NCBI GenBank assembly: GCA_021642125.1
Contig: JAKIXB010000030.1
Span: 124,001 to 188,000 of the forward strand
From: Nothophoma quercina
Taxonomy: Eukaryota > Ascomycota > Dothideomycetes > Pleosporales > Didymellaceae
DNA: 64,000 nucleotides
Direction: 5' to 3'
Shown: positions 11,057 through 21,913 of the stretch, one piece after another
Numbering within the stretch: position 1 is the first letter of the stretch
Layout of the letters: every line of letters starts with the position of its first letter
Notes under the pieces: generated by a model
The model's input: only the letters and a program-made list of their open reading frames with translations
What the model was told of the DNA's origin: nothing
The model's database searches: none
Program-made: the position numbers and the translations under genes

Positions 11057-12290
11057 ATGATGGCCACTATCTCGAAAGACTTTCTTGGGGTTGATGATGA
11101 GGTCCCTGCCAGCAGACAGCAGCGTTCGCGGTCCAGTGGCCATGTTGATCGTATCGAAGAGCAGGAGCGATTTGAAAGGCAAAATTATGAACAAAGGATG
11201 AAAGAGTACTACAACAGTACCAGGAATGTCTCCACAACGCACCATCATGCAAAATCCGACAGTCTTGGCGTTCCGGTCTGGGAGACAAGTCGCAGGTCTC
11301 GGTCTGGCGAGAGAATCGAACAGCAACGCGTTGGAACACCTCGAGATTACCGCGTGGAGGAAGTCCGTCCAAGTCCGTCGCCCTACAAGTACGATCTCAA
11401 AACCGAGCCCGTTCTTTCAAGCCAACTTCCTGTGCCACTTAGAGGTCGCACCTCGCAGCCTGAGAAGCCAAAGATCAGGGTACCTCCCATAATCATCCAA
11501 GAGAACCCACCAGCGCCAAACAAGACCTCAGCCAGAAGTCCGAGGAAAAGTACTAGCGCAAGCCCGCATTCGCCGACTGCACAGCCAGAATTGCGTTTCC
11601 AGTATGATACGCTGCAGGACAGATTGGCTCAGATCTGTTCCTCATGTGTTCCATACCTGGATGTCGAACCAGCGAATCCCCAAGATCTGACCTTTGCCAA
11701 GATTCGGGACACTGTCGAAGGTTTCGAAGGAGATTTGCACATCTGGAGCCATGTCGCAAACCTGGATGGACTGGGAAGGATCGATAAGAACATGCACGAT
11801 CTAGTAGATGCTGCCTGTGATACGTTCGACCGCCTCTTGAAACGAGTGACCGAGCTCCACGACCTCTGCAGAACAGCAAAACCAAAGGATCTGAAGATGC
11901 AATCGCTGGACGACATAGATGATGACGAGGATGTTGAGTTGTATGATGATGGTGACGGCGACGTGTAAGAGCTCTTCTGCGTGTTTCAAAGTGAGTCAAT
12001 GACTGACAGCAAACAGCAGTGTCGAAGACCCCACAGAAGCGCCAAGTTTTGTGATCACATCGTTGCTTCAAAGCATTGAGATGCAAATACGACACCTCAA
12101 GCTGTTGTCCCCTTCCTTGCGAGAAGCCACTCCAGATGCTGAAGCCGACATGATCAAGGTCGCAAAGTTGGTAAAAGAGGCAGGCGAGTTGTTCGGTTCG
12201 GAAGCTGCGTTGATTCAACACTCGATCGACCCAAAGTTCGCAGGACGTAAGGCGTTCGTCGAAGCACGGCACAATGCCGGTATTGCCTGA
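11057..12290 (+). CDS. Unknown 393-aa protein with disordered N-half and helical C-half
   Basis: Two exons (11057-11964 and 12017-12290) join across a 52-bp intron with a GTAAGA donor, CTGAC branch at 12003 and AACAG acceptor at 12016. The join is in phase and restores an open frame after an apparent stop. Residues 1-190 are polar, rich in Arg, Ser, Pro and Glu. Residues about 195-300 (from FQYDTLQDRLAQICSSC) look like a helical domain, followed by an acidic Asp tract at the splice junction and a final helical segment (SLLQSIEMQIRHLKLL). I chose MATIS-type start 11057 over the in-frame 10934, whose extra 41 residues look like leader. No named family was recognised. It converges on VPS71 with 234 bp between the stops. 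Confidence 0.75.
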
Positions 12291-12524
12291 TTTCGTTGGC
12301 ATTGTGTGATGTAACATGACCTGTACATTATCGTCTCGATAGGAATGGAAAGGCTTCGCGCAGCAAGTGATCAAATTGACCAGAGGCGAGGATGAAAAGG
12401 GAAAAATACCTCTTCAGTCAGCGAATAACTCTTTCCTGATTACTCCCGAAGCTCTTTTCTTGAAACAACTGATATCTGGGTATAATGCAAGCTTCTCCTC
12501 CATTCATCTTTCTTGGTTTCCTTC

Positions 12525-13283
12525 TCAGGCCCACTTCAAGCACCTCGTAGCTTCATGCGCATCCTTACACTCCAGACCGCAGACTCTTGCACCGCACTTC
12601 CTACACTTGATTGTCCCCCAGTATCCACAATTATCGCAAAACTGTCTCTGCGGCGGGCCTCCAGCTGGTGGAGGTGCTGCATGACTCGCTGCATATGAGA
12701 GAGGAGGCGCACTGAGCAGAGCCTCGAGCGTCGCGGGGTTCAGCGGTGGTGGTATCAGGTTAGACACATCGAGCAGAGCATCGTCAGATGCAGCATCGAT
12801 GTCCATGCGTGAGGGTTGTGCAATCGGTGCAGGTGTAGCTTCAGTGGACGTTGGCGGCATCGTGCTCTGTCTGCGCAATGACTGCGCAGTCCGTACATTT
12901 ATTGTGTCTCTACGTGGAGGTGGCGCCTGCTGTTGCTGCGCAAGTTGCGCCTCTTCATCATCGAGCCAGTGCTTGATCTGTCGCTGATACTGTATAATTC
13001 TTCGTGCATTCTGCGTCTTCGGTACCGAAGGCTTTCCGGGTATGGAAATGCTCTGCTTGGGATCGTTGTCCCTTTCGAGTTCGGCGATACGTCGTGCAAT
13101 GGCAGTTTGTTGGCGTGCAGAAAGCTCGTTCTCGCCGCGTTGGCCGCCCGGTGCAGCGGCGGCGCGCTTCTTGTTCTTGGGATTGATGGCAACTTTCGAC
13201 GGGTCGTAGCCGGTGTCGACCACATACGTCCATCCTGGCGCGACGGCAGCCGCCGAATTGGGGAGGACCTCGACGTGTGGCAT
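12525..13283 (-). CDS. VPS71: SWR1 complex subunit Vps71/Swc6 (ZNHIT1 homologue)
   Basis: This is a 252-aa protein ending in a HIT-type zinc finger (about residues 215-250) with paired cysteines (FCDNCGYWG, KCRKCGARVC, LECKDAHEATRC). The HIT finger at the extreme C-terminus is the layout of Vps71/Swc6 and human ZNHIT1. A central block (NARRIIQYQRQIKHWLDDEE) matches the conserved helix these proteins carry before the finger. In the family, Vps71 binds with Arp6 and is needed for SWR1 to exchange H2A for H2A.Z at nucleosomes. The start at 13283 (MPHVEVLP) is chosen over an in-frame 13403 because the upstream residues look like a leader. ARP4, another SWR1 subunit, lies about 28 kb away; the proximity has no proven meaning. 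Confidence 0.88.
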   Translation of the reverse strand: MPHVEVLPNSAAAVAPGWTYVVDTGYDPSKVAINPKNKKRAAAAPGGQRGENELSARQQTAIARRIAELERDNDPKQSISIPGKPSVPKTQNARRIIQYQRQIKHWLDDEEAQLAQQQQAPPPRRDTINVRTAQSLRRQSTMPPTSTEATPAPIAQPSRMDIDAASDDALLDVSNLIPPPLNPATLEALLSAPPLSYAASHAAPPPAGGPPQRQFCDNCGYWGTIKCRKCGARVCGLECKDAHEATRCLKWA

Positions 13284-13570
13284 CGTTAGTGATAGTAATG
13301 GCTTGGTGTTGAGTTTGGTGTTGCGGAGAGTTCGGGAGTGCCACGGCCTAGGAAGCACGTGGATGCGCGTCAACGCGTTACGGAAAGGCGGGGTATACGG
13401 CATTTGGAATTGCTATGCAGTATCTAAGTAGGCGATATGCCCTAGTCATGAAGCACGAGCATTGATACTCTAATCTCGAGATAAATGCTCTGAAGGGTCT
13501 TGTACCCTACAAGAGTGCTTCTGGACTACTTCACGACCCTTCCGAGCCTCCATTTGGCGACCAGCCCAGC

Positions 13571-14314
13571 ATGCCTACCCGTGAGCCACCGATAGTCCTA
13601 CCTGCAACTTCCCCAGCACCCTCCCCGTCTCAATCTGCAGCGATTGTCTTCGTCCATGGTCTGGGCGATACGGCAGAAGGTCCCTCGTCAGTTGCTGAAC
13701 AGTTCCAGCGCGCCGGAAAGCTTCCGTACATGTCTTGGACAATACCCAACGCAATTGAGGAGCATGATCTAGGTACCACAGCATGGTACATGCCAACTAG
13801 GCTCTCGCCATACCCACCTTCACGTCCTGAGCTCGAAGATGATGAGGATGAAGATGGAATGCTGAAAAGCGTTCAATACATCACAGGACTGATCGATGAG
13901 CTGGTCGCGCAAGGCGTCCCAGAAAAGAGGATTGTGCTGGCAGGATTCTCGCAGGGCCATGTCATGACTCTACTGACCGGTCTGACATCCAAGTATGCCG
14001 GCAAGCTGGGCGGCTTGGTAGGATTGAGTGGCTATATGGCCTTGCCTGAGCGGGTGCCAGCATTGAGGGAAGAAGCTGGGTTACTGAAGGACGTCGAGTA
14101 CGATGTACCAATCTTCCTTGCGCGAGGGACTGGTGACAGGCTGGTACCGAAGAGATACCATCGATTGTGCTGTGAGGCATTGTCCAAGTTTGGGGTCAAG
14201 GATGAAGTGTTGACAGTCAAAGAGTACGAAGGAATGGGGCACGTCATGGGCGGTGCGGAGCTAAGAGACCTCTGTGCATGGTTAGAACAAGTGGTTCCAC
14301 CCCTTGAATCCTGA
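13571..14314 (+). CDS. Acyl-protein thioesterase 1-like serine hydrolase
   Basis: This 247-aa protein has the alpha/beta-hydrolase layout of acyl-protein thioesterases, which remove palmitate from cysteines of membrane-associated proteins such as Ras and G-alpha subunits. The opening strand and oxyanion loop (IVFVHGLGDTAEG) is diagnostic. The nucleophile Ser127 sits in GFSQGHVM, the acid Asp189 in GTGDRLVP, and the base His224 in GMGHVMGG. Length matches the usual 220-250 aa. Two differences from typical members are visible: the residue after GFSQG is His where Gly is usual, and the Asp loop reads ARGTGD where HGxxD is usual. It may be a paralogue with altered specificity. Single exon, no signal peptide, so cytosolic. 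Confidence 0.85.
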   Translation: MPTREPPIVLPATSPAPSPSQSAAIVFVHGLGDTAEGPSSVAEQFQRAGKLPYMSWTIPNAIEEHDLGTTAWYMPTRLSPYPPSRPELEDDEDEDGMLKSVQYITGLIDELVAQGVPEKRIVLAGFSQGHVMTLLTGLTSKYAGKLGGLVGLSGYMALPERVPALREEAGLLKDVEYDVPIFLARGTGDRLVPKRYHRLCCEALSKFGVKDEVLTVKEYEGMGHVMGGAELRDLCAWLEQVVPPLES

Positions 14315-14578
14315 GATGTGGTCAATATGAGCAATGGATACGAGATGTTACCAAGACCAAACAAGAGTCAATTATAGCTCCAGATAGTTCGCTATGGTGT
14401 TCGGTTGATGGAAGGAAGCGGCGCGCGATCGACAGGGCGCCTGCTGCGCCTTGGCGTATCGTACGTAACGGTTGGACCCCCAGTTTTCGTGCAGATGCTC
14501 CCTTTCTTCAATTCCACAGCGCGTGCGCTGTCCCCTCTCTCTTTTGTCTCACTTCTTTACTATCAATTGTAATTCACC

Positions 14579-16431
14579 ATGGCGCTAATACGGCGCTATG
14601 GGTTGTACACAATCCTTGTGGCCGCCTTCTTGTACATGCTGTACTCCACAAGCTTCCCATACGAGACCGTTGATCCAAATGCGAAACCGGCTCATGCCGC
14701 GAACGATGCTGAAGCGCAGCAGCCAGGACAGCAGCAAAATCAACCATACAAATCGATCGATTGGGCGAGGAAGCCACTCCAGCATCCCGTCAAGAGCATA
14801 GCACAGCTACCCACGGGCACACCAGCGAAGCTACCCAAGATACAATTCGACTTCAAGGATGAAGACCTTACAGCAAGAAAGATACGCGAGACAAGGAAGG
14901 AAGAGGTCAGGAAGCAATTCCGGAAATGCTGGACCTCATACCGTCAGATGGCTTGGATGCACGACGAGCTGAAACCCATTAGTGGCGAGGTCAACGACCA
15001 CTTTGGAGGTTGGGCAGCGACACTCATCGATGCTTTGGACACGCTATGGATTATGGGCTTCAAGGAAGAATTCGAATCTGCCATTAAGGATGTGGAGAGA
15101 CTCAACTTCGGTTACACTGCACTTGGCAAGGTCAACGTATTTGAGACGAACATCAGACACCTCGGAGGCCTGCTGGCAGCTTACGAGTTGAGCGGAGAGA
15201 AAAGAATTCTCAACAAGGCCAAGGAAGTTGGAGAGATGCTCTATCATGCCTTCGACACACCCAACCACATGCCTGTAACAAGGTGGGACTTCCGCGCCGC
15301 AGGTGAGGGCAAGCAGCAATTAGCAGACAACCAGGTCCTGCTCGCTGAGATTGGCTCCATGACGATGGAGTTCACGCGTCTGTCTCAGCTTACAGGCGAC
15401 CCCAAGTGGTACGATGCTATCACCCGTGTCACAAGAGAACTCGAGAAGCAGCAGGACAGCACAAAACTGCCCGGCATGTGGCCAATCGTTGTCAATGCGA
15501 GGAAACTCGACTTCACTGAAGACAATGGATTCACCCTGTCTTCTATGGCTGACTCTACTTACGAATATCTTGCGAAGACGTACGCACTACTTGGTGGCCT
15601 TGACCCTGTGTACAAGACGATGTACGACAAGAGTATGACTACTGCGATCAAGCACAATATCTATCGTCCCATGACTCCAGATGACTCCGACATGCTCAGC
15701 TCAGGATTTGTTCGGGTCGAGGGTGCAACCGTCTTTTTGGATCCAGAGCTACAGCATCTGGGCTGTTACACCGGTGGCATGTTTGCCCTGGGTGGTAAGA
15801 TATTCGCTAACAAGGAGCACGTCACGATAGGGCGCAAGCTGGCTGACACATGCGTCTGGGCATACAAGAGCAACCCTGCAGGCATCATGCCTGAGGTGTC
15901 TCATCTTGTGAAGTGTGCGAACACCACCGAGTGCCATTGGAATGACGAAACATGGCATACCGAGGTTACTGCAAAGGCAGACCTGCAGAGAGAAGCAGAC
16001 CCTTTGAAAAATATCGCAGGTCTCAGACTGCCTCCAGGCTTCTCATCCATCGAAGACCGCCGTTATATCCTCCGCCCTGAAGCTATCGAGAGTGTCTTCA
16101 TCATGTACCGTATCACGGGTGAGCAGTCATGGCAAGCAGCAGGCTGGGACATGTGGACCTCAATCATGAGAGTGACGGATACCGATCTTGGTAACGCTGC
16201 CTTGCTCGACATTTCAGCAGACACTCCTCCTATGACGGACTCGATGGAAGTAAGTAGACGTATTTTGTCTGCTGCAACGTCCTTCATTAACCGCTTCGAC
16301 AGAGCTTCTGGATGGCAGAGACCCTCAAGTACTTCTTCCTTCTGTTCAGTGACCCGAGCTTGATCAGCTTGGACGACTATGTCTTCAACACTGAAGCGCA
16401 CCCTTTCAAGCTACCTAAGGCCAAGCAATAG
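14579..16431 (+). CDS. Class I alpha-1,2-mannosidase, glycoside hydrolase family 47
   Basis: Two exons (14579-16249 and 16303-16431) join in phase 0 over a 53-bp intron with a GTAAGT donor and GACAG acceptor, giving 599 aa. The enzyme trims alpha-1,2-linked mannose from N-glycans in the ER or Golgi. A short cytosolic tail and one signal-anchor helix (about residues 6-25) make it a type II membrane protein. GH47 hallmarks follow in order: FGGWAATLIDALDTLWIMG, the RHLGGLLAAYELSG block, LGCYTGGMFALG, the ILRPEAIES acid motif, and the calcium-binding C-terminus VFNTEAHPF, which lies in the second exon. The translation start has a strong context (CACCATGG). The ER versus Golgi subtype cannot be fixed from sequence alone. 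Confidence 0.95.
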
Positions 16432-16681
16432 GGGACTACCATCAGATTCCGCACCAGCGTTCGTCCATACTACTTCCGCGCATATACCCAATCAATCGAA
16501 ATCCGGACAAGGTTGGTGTCAGAAATAGCCAATGTGAATGTTCAAGTTCTTCCAAAATCTGAGGTTGGAGATGAGATTTCTGATCAGTCGCGATGTTGTC
16601 TCTGACATGACGCGAGATTAGTGGACCCTGAGGCATCATCGATCGAAGCATCATCAGTGACATCACGGCCGAAACATCGAT

Positions 16682-16687
16682 TATAAA
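16682..16687 (+). promoter_or_regulatory. TATA box of the small hydrophilin-like gene
   Basis: TATAAA lies 112 bp before the ATG at 16794, a usual distance for a fungal core promoter, and is followed by a C/T-rich leader. Strong TATA boxes are typical of inducible or highly expressed fungal genes. It is assigned by position only. Confidence 0.5.
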
Positions 16688-16793
16688 CAGAAAGAGCCGC
16701 CAAATTCGAATAGATTGTTCTCATATTCAGATACAGACTCCATTTCGTATCTTCCTACTGTCCCATCATTCCAAAATCCCCCAGATCCTCACA

Positions 16794-17105
16794 ATGCCTC
16801 ACTCCAAGACCCCCGGTCAGTCGAACGCGGCTTCCGACAAGTTCAACAAGCAGGAGGCTGAAGGTATGGACTCTCCAAGGCTCTCTTGCGCAATCTCGAT
16901 ATGTTCTGGTTTTCAACCTCGTTACTAACAATCTGTTACAGCTAAGGGCCTCGGTGCATCAAACGCACATGACGCAAAGGACCTGCCCAAGCCTGGCGAG
17001 GCTCCAGTAGCCAGCGACAGCGGAAATTCAAACGTTGGTGTCGACCCCAGCGCGAACAAGCCTGGTGAGGCTGGTATCGGTGGACCCAACTACGGCACCA
17101 GGTAG
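16794..17105 (+). CDS. Small hydrophilin-like protein (77 aa)
   Basis: Exons 16794-16863 and 16942-17105 join in phase 1 across a 78-bp intron with a GTATGG donor, TACTAACA branch and TTACAG acceptor. The 77-aa product has no hydrophobic segment, is rich in Gly, Ala, Asn, Lys and Asp, and contains loose repeats (KPGEAPVASDSGNSN, NKPGEAGIGGPN). That composition fits hydrophilins and LEA-like stress proteins, which are disordered and protect cells during drying or dormancy; the role here is inferred. The clean splice signals, TATA box and C/T-rich leader support a real gene. I do not recognise a named family. It sits between the GH47 and COG5 genes, all on the plus strand. Confidence 0.75.
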
Positions 17106-17378
17106 ACGGATGCTTGATCACTACGATTCATGAGGATATGATTTCACTGCACGCCTTATCAATGGCTTGAGCAGATACCAAATAATGTAAAATGTTTAAG
17201 CACTTCAAAAAATAAGCAGCGCCAATTCTGCAAATTCCGTGAAGTTGTAGTCTCAAGTAAAAAAGAAGCTCACGCGAGTCATGCAAGCAGTGAACGCGCT
17301 AGAGCGAGACCCTCACGCATCTTCAGTTGCAAGCCACCACGCCTCACATTCCACACTCGCTGCAATTGAAAGCCCACC

Positions 17379-18710
17379 ATGTCGAAAGAAGATGAGCCGT
17401 CGTACATAGATTACGAGGCGTTTCTCGACCCAGACTTCTCGGCGACGTCCTTCGCGAACACGCTTGTGCTTGCGACGAACAACCCCTCAGACACCCCACT
17501 CGATCTGTCAACACCACTATCGCGAGTCCTCTTCGACGTACAAGAAGTCGACACACATATCGATACGCTCACTACCAAATCCGCTCTACCCCTTCTCGAA
17601 CACACACGCGATCATGCCGAGTCAAGCGGACGGATACTTGCTGAGGTGGAAGGCCAGGTCGCAAGCTTGACGGAGAGCTACAAGACACTCGAGAAGGAAG
17701 TTATTGAGCGATATGAAGTCGCAGAACAAGTTCGTCTCACTGCAGAACGTCTGGTCGAGACGGTCAGACTGGGCAGAGCGGTGGCACGATGTTTTATGCT
17801 AGGAAGGCAGCTTGAGGTACGCATGTCAGAAGTAGGTGGCGTTGGTAGTGCAAAGAAGGAAGATCACAGGGCTATGGTCAGAAGCGCGGATACAATACTC
17901 TCCCTGCGTCAGATCTTTACAAGCACAAAGCCGGGACAAGAAGGCGCAGGGTTGGACAAGGTCAATGCGGTCAACACGTTGAAGAACGAGTTGGTGGTGC
18001 CTGGAGAAAGGAGCATTGCGTCAAGAGCACAGCAGGTCGTCAAGGAGTTCAGCATGTCAAGTCTACTCTCTTCATCCGGACAGACATCAGCAAGCACATT
18101 TGCCCAAACGGAGGATACGAAGAGTAGAACGACGTCCGCGCTACAGACGTTATATCTCCTCTCGCCCACCAATGCACATACGACCGGCGATGATTTCGAG
18201 CCGACACTCATGCTCAGCGCACTGCAAGACTACCTGCAAACAAGTCTGAAGAGTTCACTAGCAAGTCTCGCAAGAGCTCTCACGCAGCTTCCCCAGCTTG
18301 ACCGCACGCTCCTCGAGATCTCCGCACGCTGCCAGAACATTGTAGCGCTACAATCGCTACTGCAATCAATCAAAACGCCCGCACATCCTCTCTTCGCGCC
18401 AGCGACCTCGACAGCAAATCACGAGAACTTCCTCCAACCACTTCTCCATGCCCTCGACACAAGCTCATTACCCAGCTATTTCTGGCGCAGCTTAGCATCG
18501 AACATGTCAGCCAGGATGCAGGAGATCATGTACAAGGGTGGGGTGTCGGCGAGGACGCTGAGGAGCAACAAAGATCGGGTCAGAGATGCAGTGAGGGAGT
18601 GCGTAGATCGAGGAAGCCGATTACCAGGGGACAAAGGCGGCACGAAGGGGGAGGGATGGGAGAGGGAGGCTGCTGTTATGGTTGGGAGCATTGTCGGAGG
18701 CATAAAGTGA
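17379..18710 (+). CDS. COG5: Conserved oligomeric Golgi complex subunit 5
   Basis: This single exon of 443 aa begins with SYIDYEAFLDPDFSATSFAN and continues with DTPLDLSTPLSRVLFDVQEVD, the conserved opening of fungal COG5. Residues about 55-160 form the helical, coiled-coil-forming region by which COG subunits assemble, and the remainder is helical with a Ser/Thr-rich linker. The COG complex tethers retrograde vesicles at the Golgi and so keeps glycosylation enzymes, including mannosidases like the GH47 product encoded nearby, in place. The fungal protein is shorter than the animal one, as expected. No signal peptide is present; it is a peripheral cytosolic protein. Confidence 0.88.
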   Translation: MSKEDEPSYIDYEAFLDPDFSATSFANTLVLATNNPSDTPLDLSTPLSRVLFDVQEVDTHIDTLTTKSALPLLEHTRDHAESSGRILAEVEGQVASLTESYKTLEKEVIERYEVAEQVRLTAERLVETVRLGRAVARCFMLGRQLEVRMSEVGGVGSAKKEDHRAMVRSADTILSLRQIFTSTKPGQEGAGLDKVNAVNTLKNELVVPGERSIASRAQQVVKEFSMSSLLSSSGQTSASTFAQTEDTKSRTTSALQTLYLLSPTNAHTTGDDFEPTLMLSALQDYLQTSLKSSLASLARALTQLPQLDRTLLEISARCQNIVALQSLLQSIKTPAHPLFAPATSTANHENFLQPLLHALDTSSLPSYFWRSLASNMSARMQEIMYKGGVSARTLRSNKDRVRDAVRECVDRGSRLPGDKGGTKGEGWEREAAVMVGSIVGGIK

Positions 18711-19924
18711 TCGGCTCACGATGAGAGCAATATCATCTTCTACCGATATCAGCTTTCACAAAATCGCATTCGCACTCGCTGACATGCCATGGTCCTCGGA
18801 GGCGCGAGCGGCCAAAGATAGCCCAGGGTCCGGAAGCCGCAAGGCCCGTCAAAGCTCGAGTGGATCGTCGGTCGACCAACTCGTTTGATCGGCTCTGTCA
18901 CTGCCCCTGCAATTCGCGCGGAAACCCATGTTGCGATCCGATTCTGACGTGGACATGGTCAAACGCGTGGAGACGAAGAACAAAAGTCCCGAGCGCTGCA
19001 CGACAGTCTGCGTAGCAAGTAAAGATTGTCAACGCCAATGGGAGGCTCCGGACGCCGCAATACCGTTACAGACGGGGCGTTCCGAGTCTCTTGGAGGCTG
19101 CGGTGTTGTGTGCGGGCGCTTGGGGGCTTTTTGGGTGTAGTGTGGATGGCAGAGGTAGGCAATGGATCTGGACACGCAGCGGTTGCCTTGTGACGAATTG
19201 GTGGTGTTGATGACTCGAGACAGCTCAAGTGTGATGTGTAGGGCCTATGAGGGTTTGTTGGAAATAATCCCTTACGACCACACCGTACCCGTACCATGGC
19301 TCAGGCACCAGGCAAACGCAACCGCATGCAATGCAGCGTGTGCCAGTGCATCGAGTGCTCTTCTTGCTTCATGTCCCTCTCCGTTTGACTGTCAGCACGA
19401 CGACTGCTAGTCGCTAGCACAAGGCTGCTGAAACGCCTACAACCAGGGCACAGCCCACTTGATTGGCCGCGCTAAACATCTCGACAAACACTCTTCGAGA
19501 CGACCCATGCAGTGCCTGCAGCGACTTTCTCCTCTCCACCTCTCCTCCTCGACGTGAGCTCACACTCGCTCTGTCCACACCCTCCCCTGTGGCCTTCTCC
19601 TTCTTTGTACCGGTATCTTGACTATTTTTCGTGTCTCTTCTTCACAGTACCATCCCCCGGTTGCCTTGCTCGTGCACTCCACCAAGCTCGCTTCCCTGCA
19701 TCAGCCTTCGGCTTCGGCGATTCACGTCTCCTGACGGCCACCTTCGCAGTCGAGCTCCTTTGAGGCCAGCTGGTGCTGCAGGAGAGTCGCGCGACCATCA
19801 AGCATAATACGCATCTAGTGTTAGTAACAGTTGTCCTCACCCTCGGCCGTGCTGTGCCAATAGTTGACAGACCCCAGAATATACCCCTGCCTACCCGCCC
19901 GCTGTAGGTTCCCGAGACGACACA
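18711..19924. other. Intergenic, probable long leader of VTS1
   Basis: No gene was recognised. The last 450 bp are strongly C/T-rich and likely form the promoter and 5' UTR of VTS1. Long leaders are common for fungal regulatory genes. Possible leader introns could not be settled by eye. Confidence 0.45.
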
Positions 19925-21913
19925 ATGTCTGCCAGCCATATATCAGCGAACAGGAACAGCACCCCCGAGGGCTCTTCCTCCCTCCGCCCTCCCGTCAACC
20001 GCACCTCGCTCGGCGCTGGCCACCACCTGCGCGCCTCTGCTGACATGGGCGGCTTCTCCTCCCCTCTGGCCAACCGTGGCATCCGCCCCGCCTCCGAGAT
20101 CTACTTCGGCCGCCAGAACACCCAGTCGGGCAACCCAGACGAGATGGAGCGCGCTGCCCAGCAGTGGCTCGCCGACATCGACCAGTACGAGAACACGCTT
20201 GAGGAGATGGCCACGGCCACCCTCGACCAGGACTTCAAGGACGAGCTGAGCGCCATCGAACAGTGGTTCCGCGTCTTGAGCGAGGCTGAGCGCACTGCTG
20301 CCCTCTATGCGCTGCTCCAGCAGACAACCCAGGTGCAGATTAGGTTCTTCATCCAGGTCCTGCAGCAGATGTCCAAGAGCCTGCCCATGTCTGGCGTGCT
20401 CTCTCCCGCCAACTTTGGCGAGAAGGGTGAGTGGTCCTGATATACTTGAGAGGAAGCTCGGATGGTGTGACTGACACTCTGCAGACCCCATGACCCAGAA
20501 GTTGAGCGACGCCATGAGCAAGCTCAGCACCGGTGAGAACCGTCACTCGATGATGGGTCGCCCTCCTCCATCCCCAGGCGCTGGAAAGCGAGCCTCGGGC
20601 CTGGACCCCTCCACCATTCACCGCATGTTCCCCGATGCCGCCGCGGCAATCGCCAAGCAGAAATCTGAATTCACTGAGGTTGTCGGTGTTCCTCCTGCCT
20701 CCAACCGTAACAGCACCATCGTAGGCGACCGCAGCTCGATGCTTGCACCGACTATCTCCGCCCCCCAGGAGAACAATAAGAGCGAGAACGCCCCTCCGGC
20801 CTCACCCTGGAACGAGGGACAGTCCACTCAGCGCCCCAAGTCTTCCGGCCAGCAGCAGCCCCAGCAGCAGCAGCAACAGCAGTCGTCGCAGCCTGCTATG
20901 GGCCAGTTCACCGCTCCTCCTCCCTCTGCTGGCGGCCTCCGCTCTCCCCGTCTTCCTCTCCAGCAGGACACCAACAACGTACAGACTACAACTCTCAACG
21001 CTCTCGAGGCCAACTCTTCCGGCATGCCTCTGTTGTCCCCTGCGTACGCACCTGGCGGAAGTTGGGCTTCTCAGCTAAGCACGCCCATGGTCGCCAACTT
21101 TGGACAGCAAGCCAATCAGGCTGACATGGTCGCCAATGCCACCGCCATGAAGCTCGCTGCTCTTTCTACCGTCAACAATCGCATCCAGCTGGATGACGTC
21201 CGCAAGTATCGCCGTGCTCGATCCTCCGATGGCCACGGAGCTGGAAATGCTCCTCTATCGCCAGGCTTCCCTCCTATGGGCAACAACATCCTCATGACCA
21301 ACGAGTTGGGCCAGGTGCTGACTCCCCAGCAAGCTGCTGCTCTCCAGGCTCAGCAGCTCGCCGCCATGAACGGTCGTCGCTCTCGTCCTGCTTCTCCCGG
21401 TATTGCCATGCAAGGTGCTATGGGCGGTATAGGCAACTTTGCCTCGCCGCAAGCCAACGGTTTCCTGTCTGCCGACTACGCGAACGCTGGCTTGATGAAC
21501 AACGGAATGGGCGCCTTGAACCTCGGTCAGTTCGGCCTTGGTGGAGGTTTTGACAACCACAACAGTGGCTTCTTGGGCGACGAGATCAACCGTGGTCGCT
21601 CACCTCGCGGTCGCCGTGGTAGCTCCAAGCCTCCAGAGGACCCTACCGACCCCACCCTGCTCCAGGACATCCCCAACTGGCTTCGCAGTCTCCGTCTGCA
21701 CAAGTACACCGACAACCTCAAGGACCTGAAATGGCAGGAGCTTGTCGAGCTGGATGATGCAGGTCTCGAGGCACGTGGTGTCAATGCTCTGGGTGCCAGG
21801 AGGAAGATGTTGAAGGTATGTCAACATGTTTGTTGTCCGATGACTGTTGCTAACAAATAACGCAGGTCTTTGAACAGGTTCAAGAGGCCAAGAACGAAGG
21901 CAAACTTCGATAA
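19925..21913 (+). CDS. VTS1: Vts1/Smaug-type SAM-domain RNA-binding regulator
   Basis: Three exons (19925-20426, 20485-21815, 21866-21910 plus stop) join over 58- and 50-bp introns with GTGAGT and GTATGT donors and CTGAC or GCTAAC branches, giving 626 aa. The C-terminal SAM domain (about residues 557-622) contains DIPNWLRSLRLHKYTDNLKD and the ARRKMLKVFEQV helix completed by the third exon. In Vts1 and Smaug this domain binds CNGG-type stem-loops and triggers mRNA deadenylation. An N-terminal conserved block (about residues 60-165, including QQWLADIDQYENTLEEMA) also matches fungal Vts1. The middle is Pro/Gln/Ser-rich with a short polyGln run near residue 293. Without the last exon the SAM domain would be truncated, so the splice is needed. 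Confidence 0.93.

Noticed and set aside
11553..12374. 273-codon minus-strand frame
   Set aside because: It lies opposite the spliced 393-aa gene and resembles no protein; its His/Arg content reflects the complementary Asp/Ser codons.
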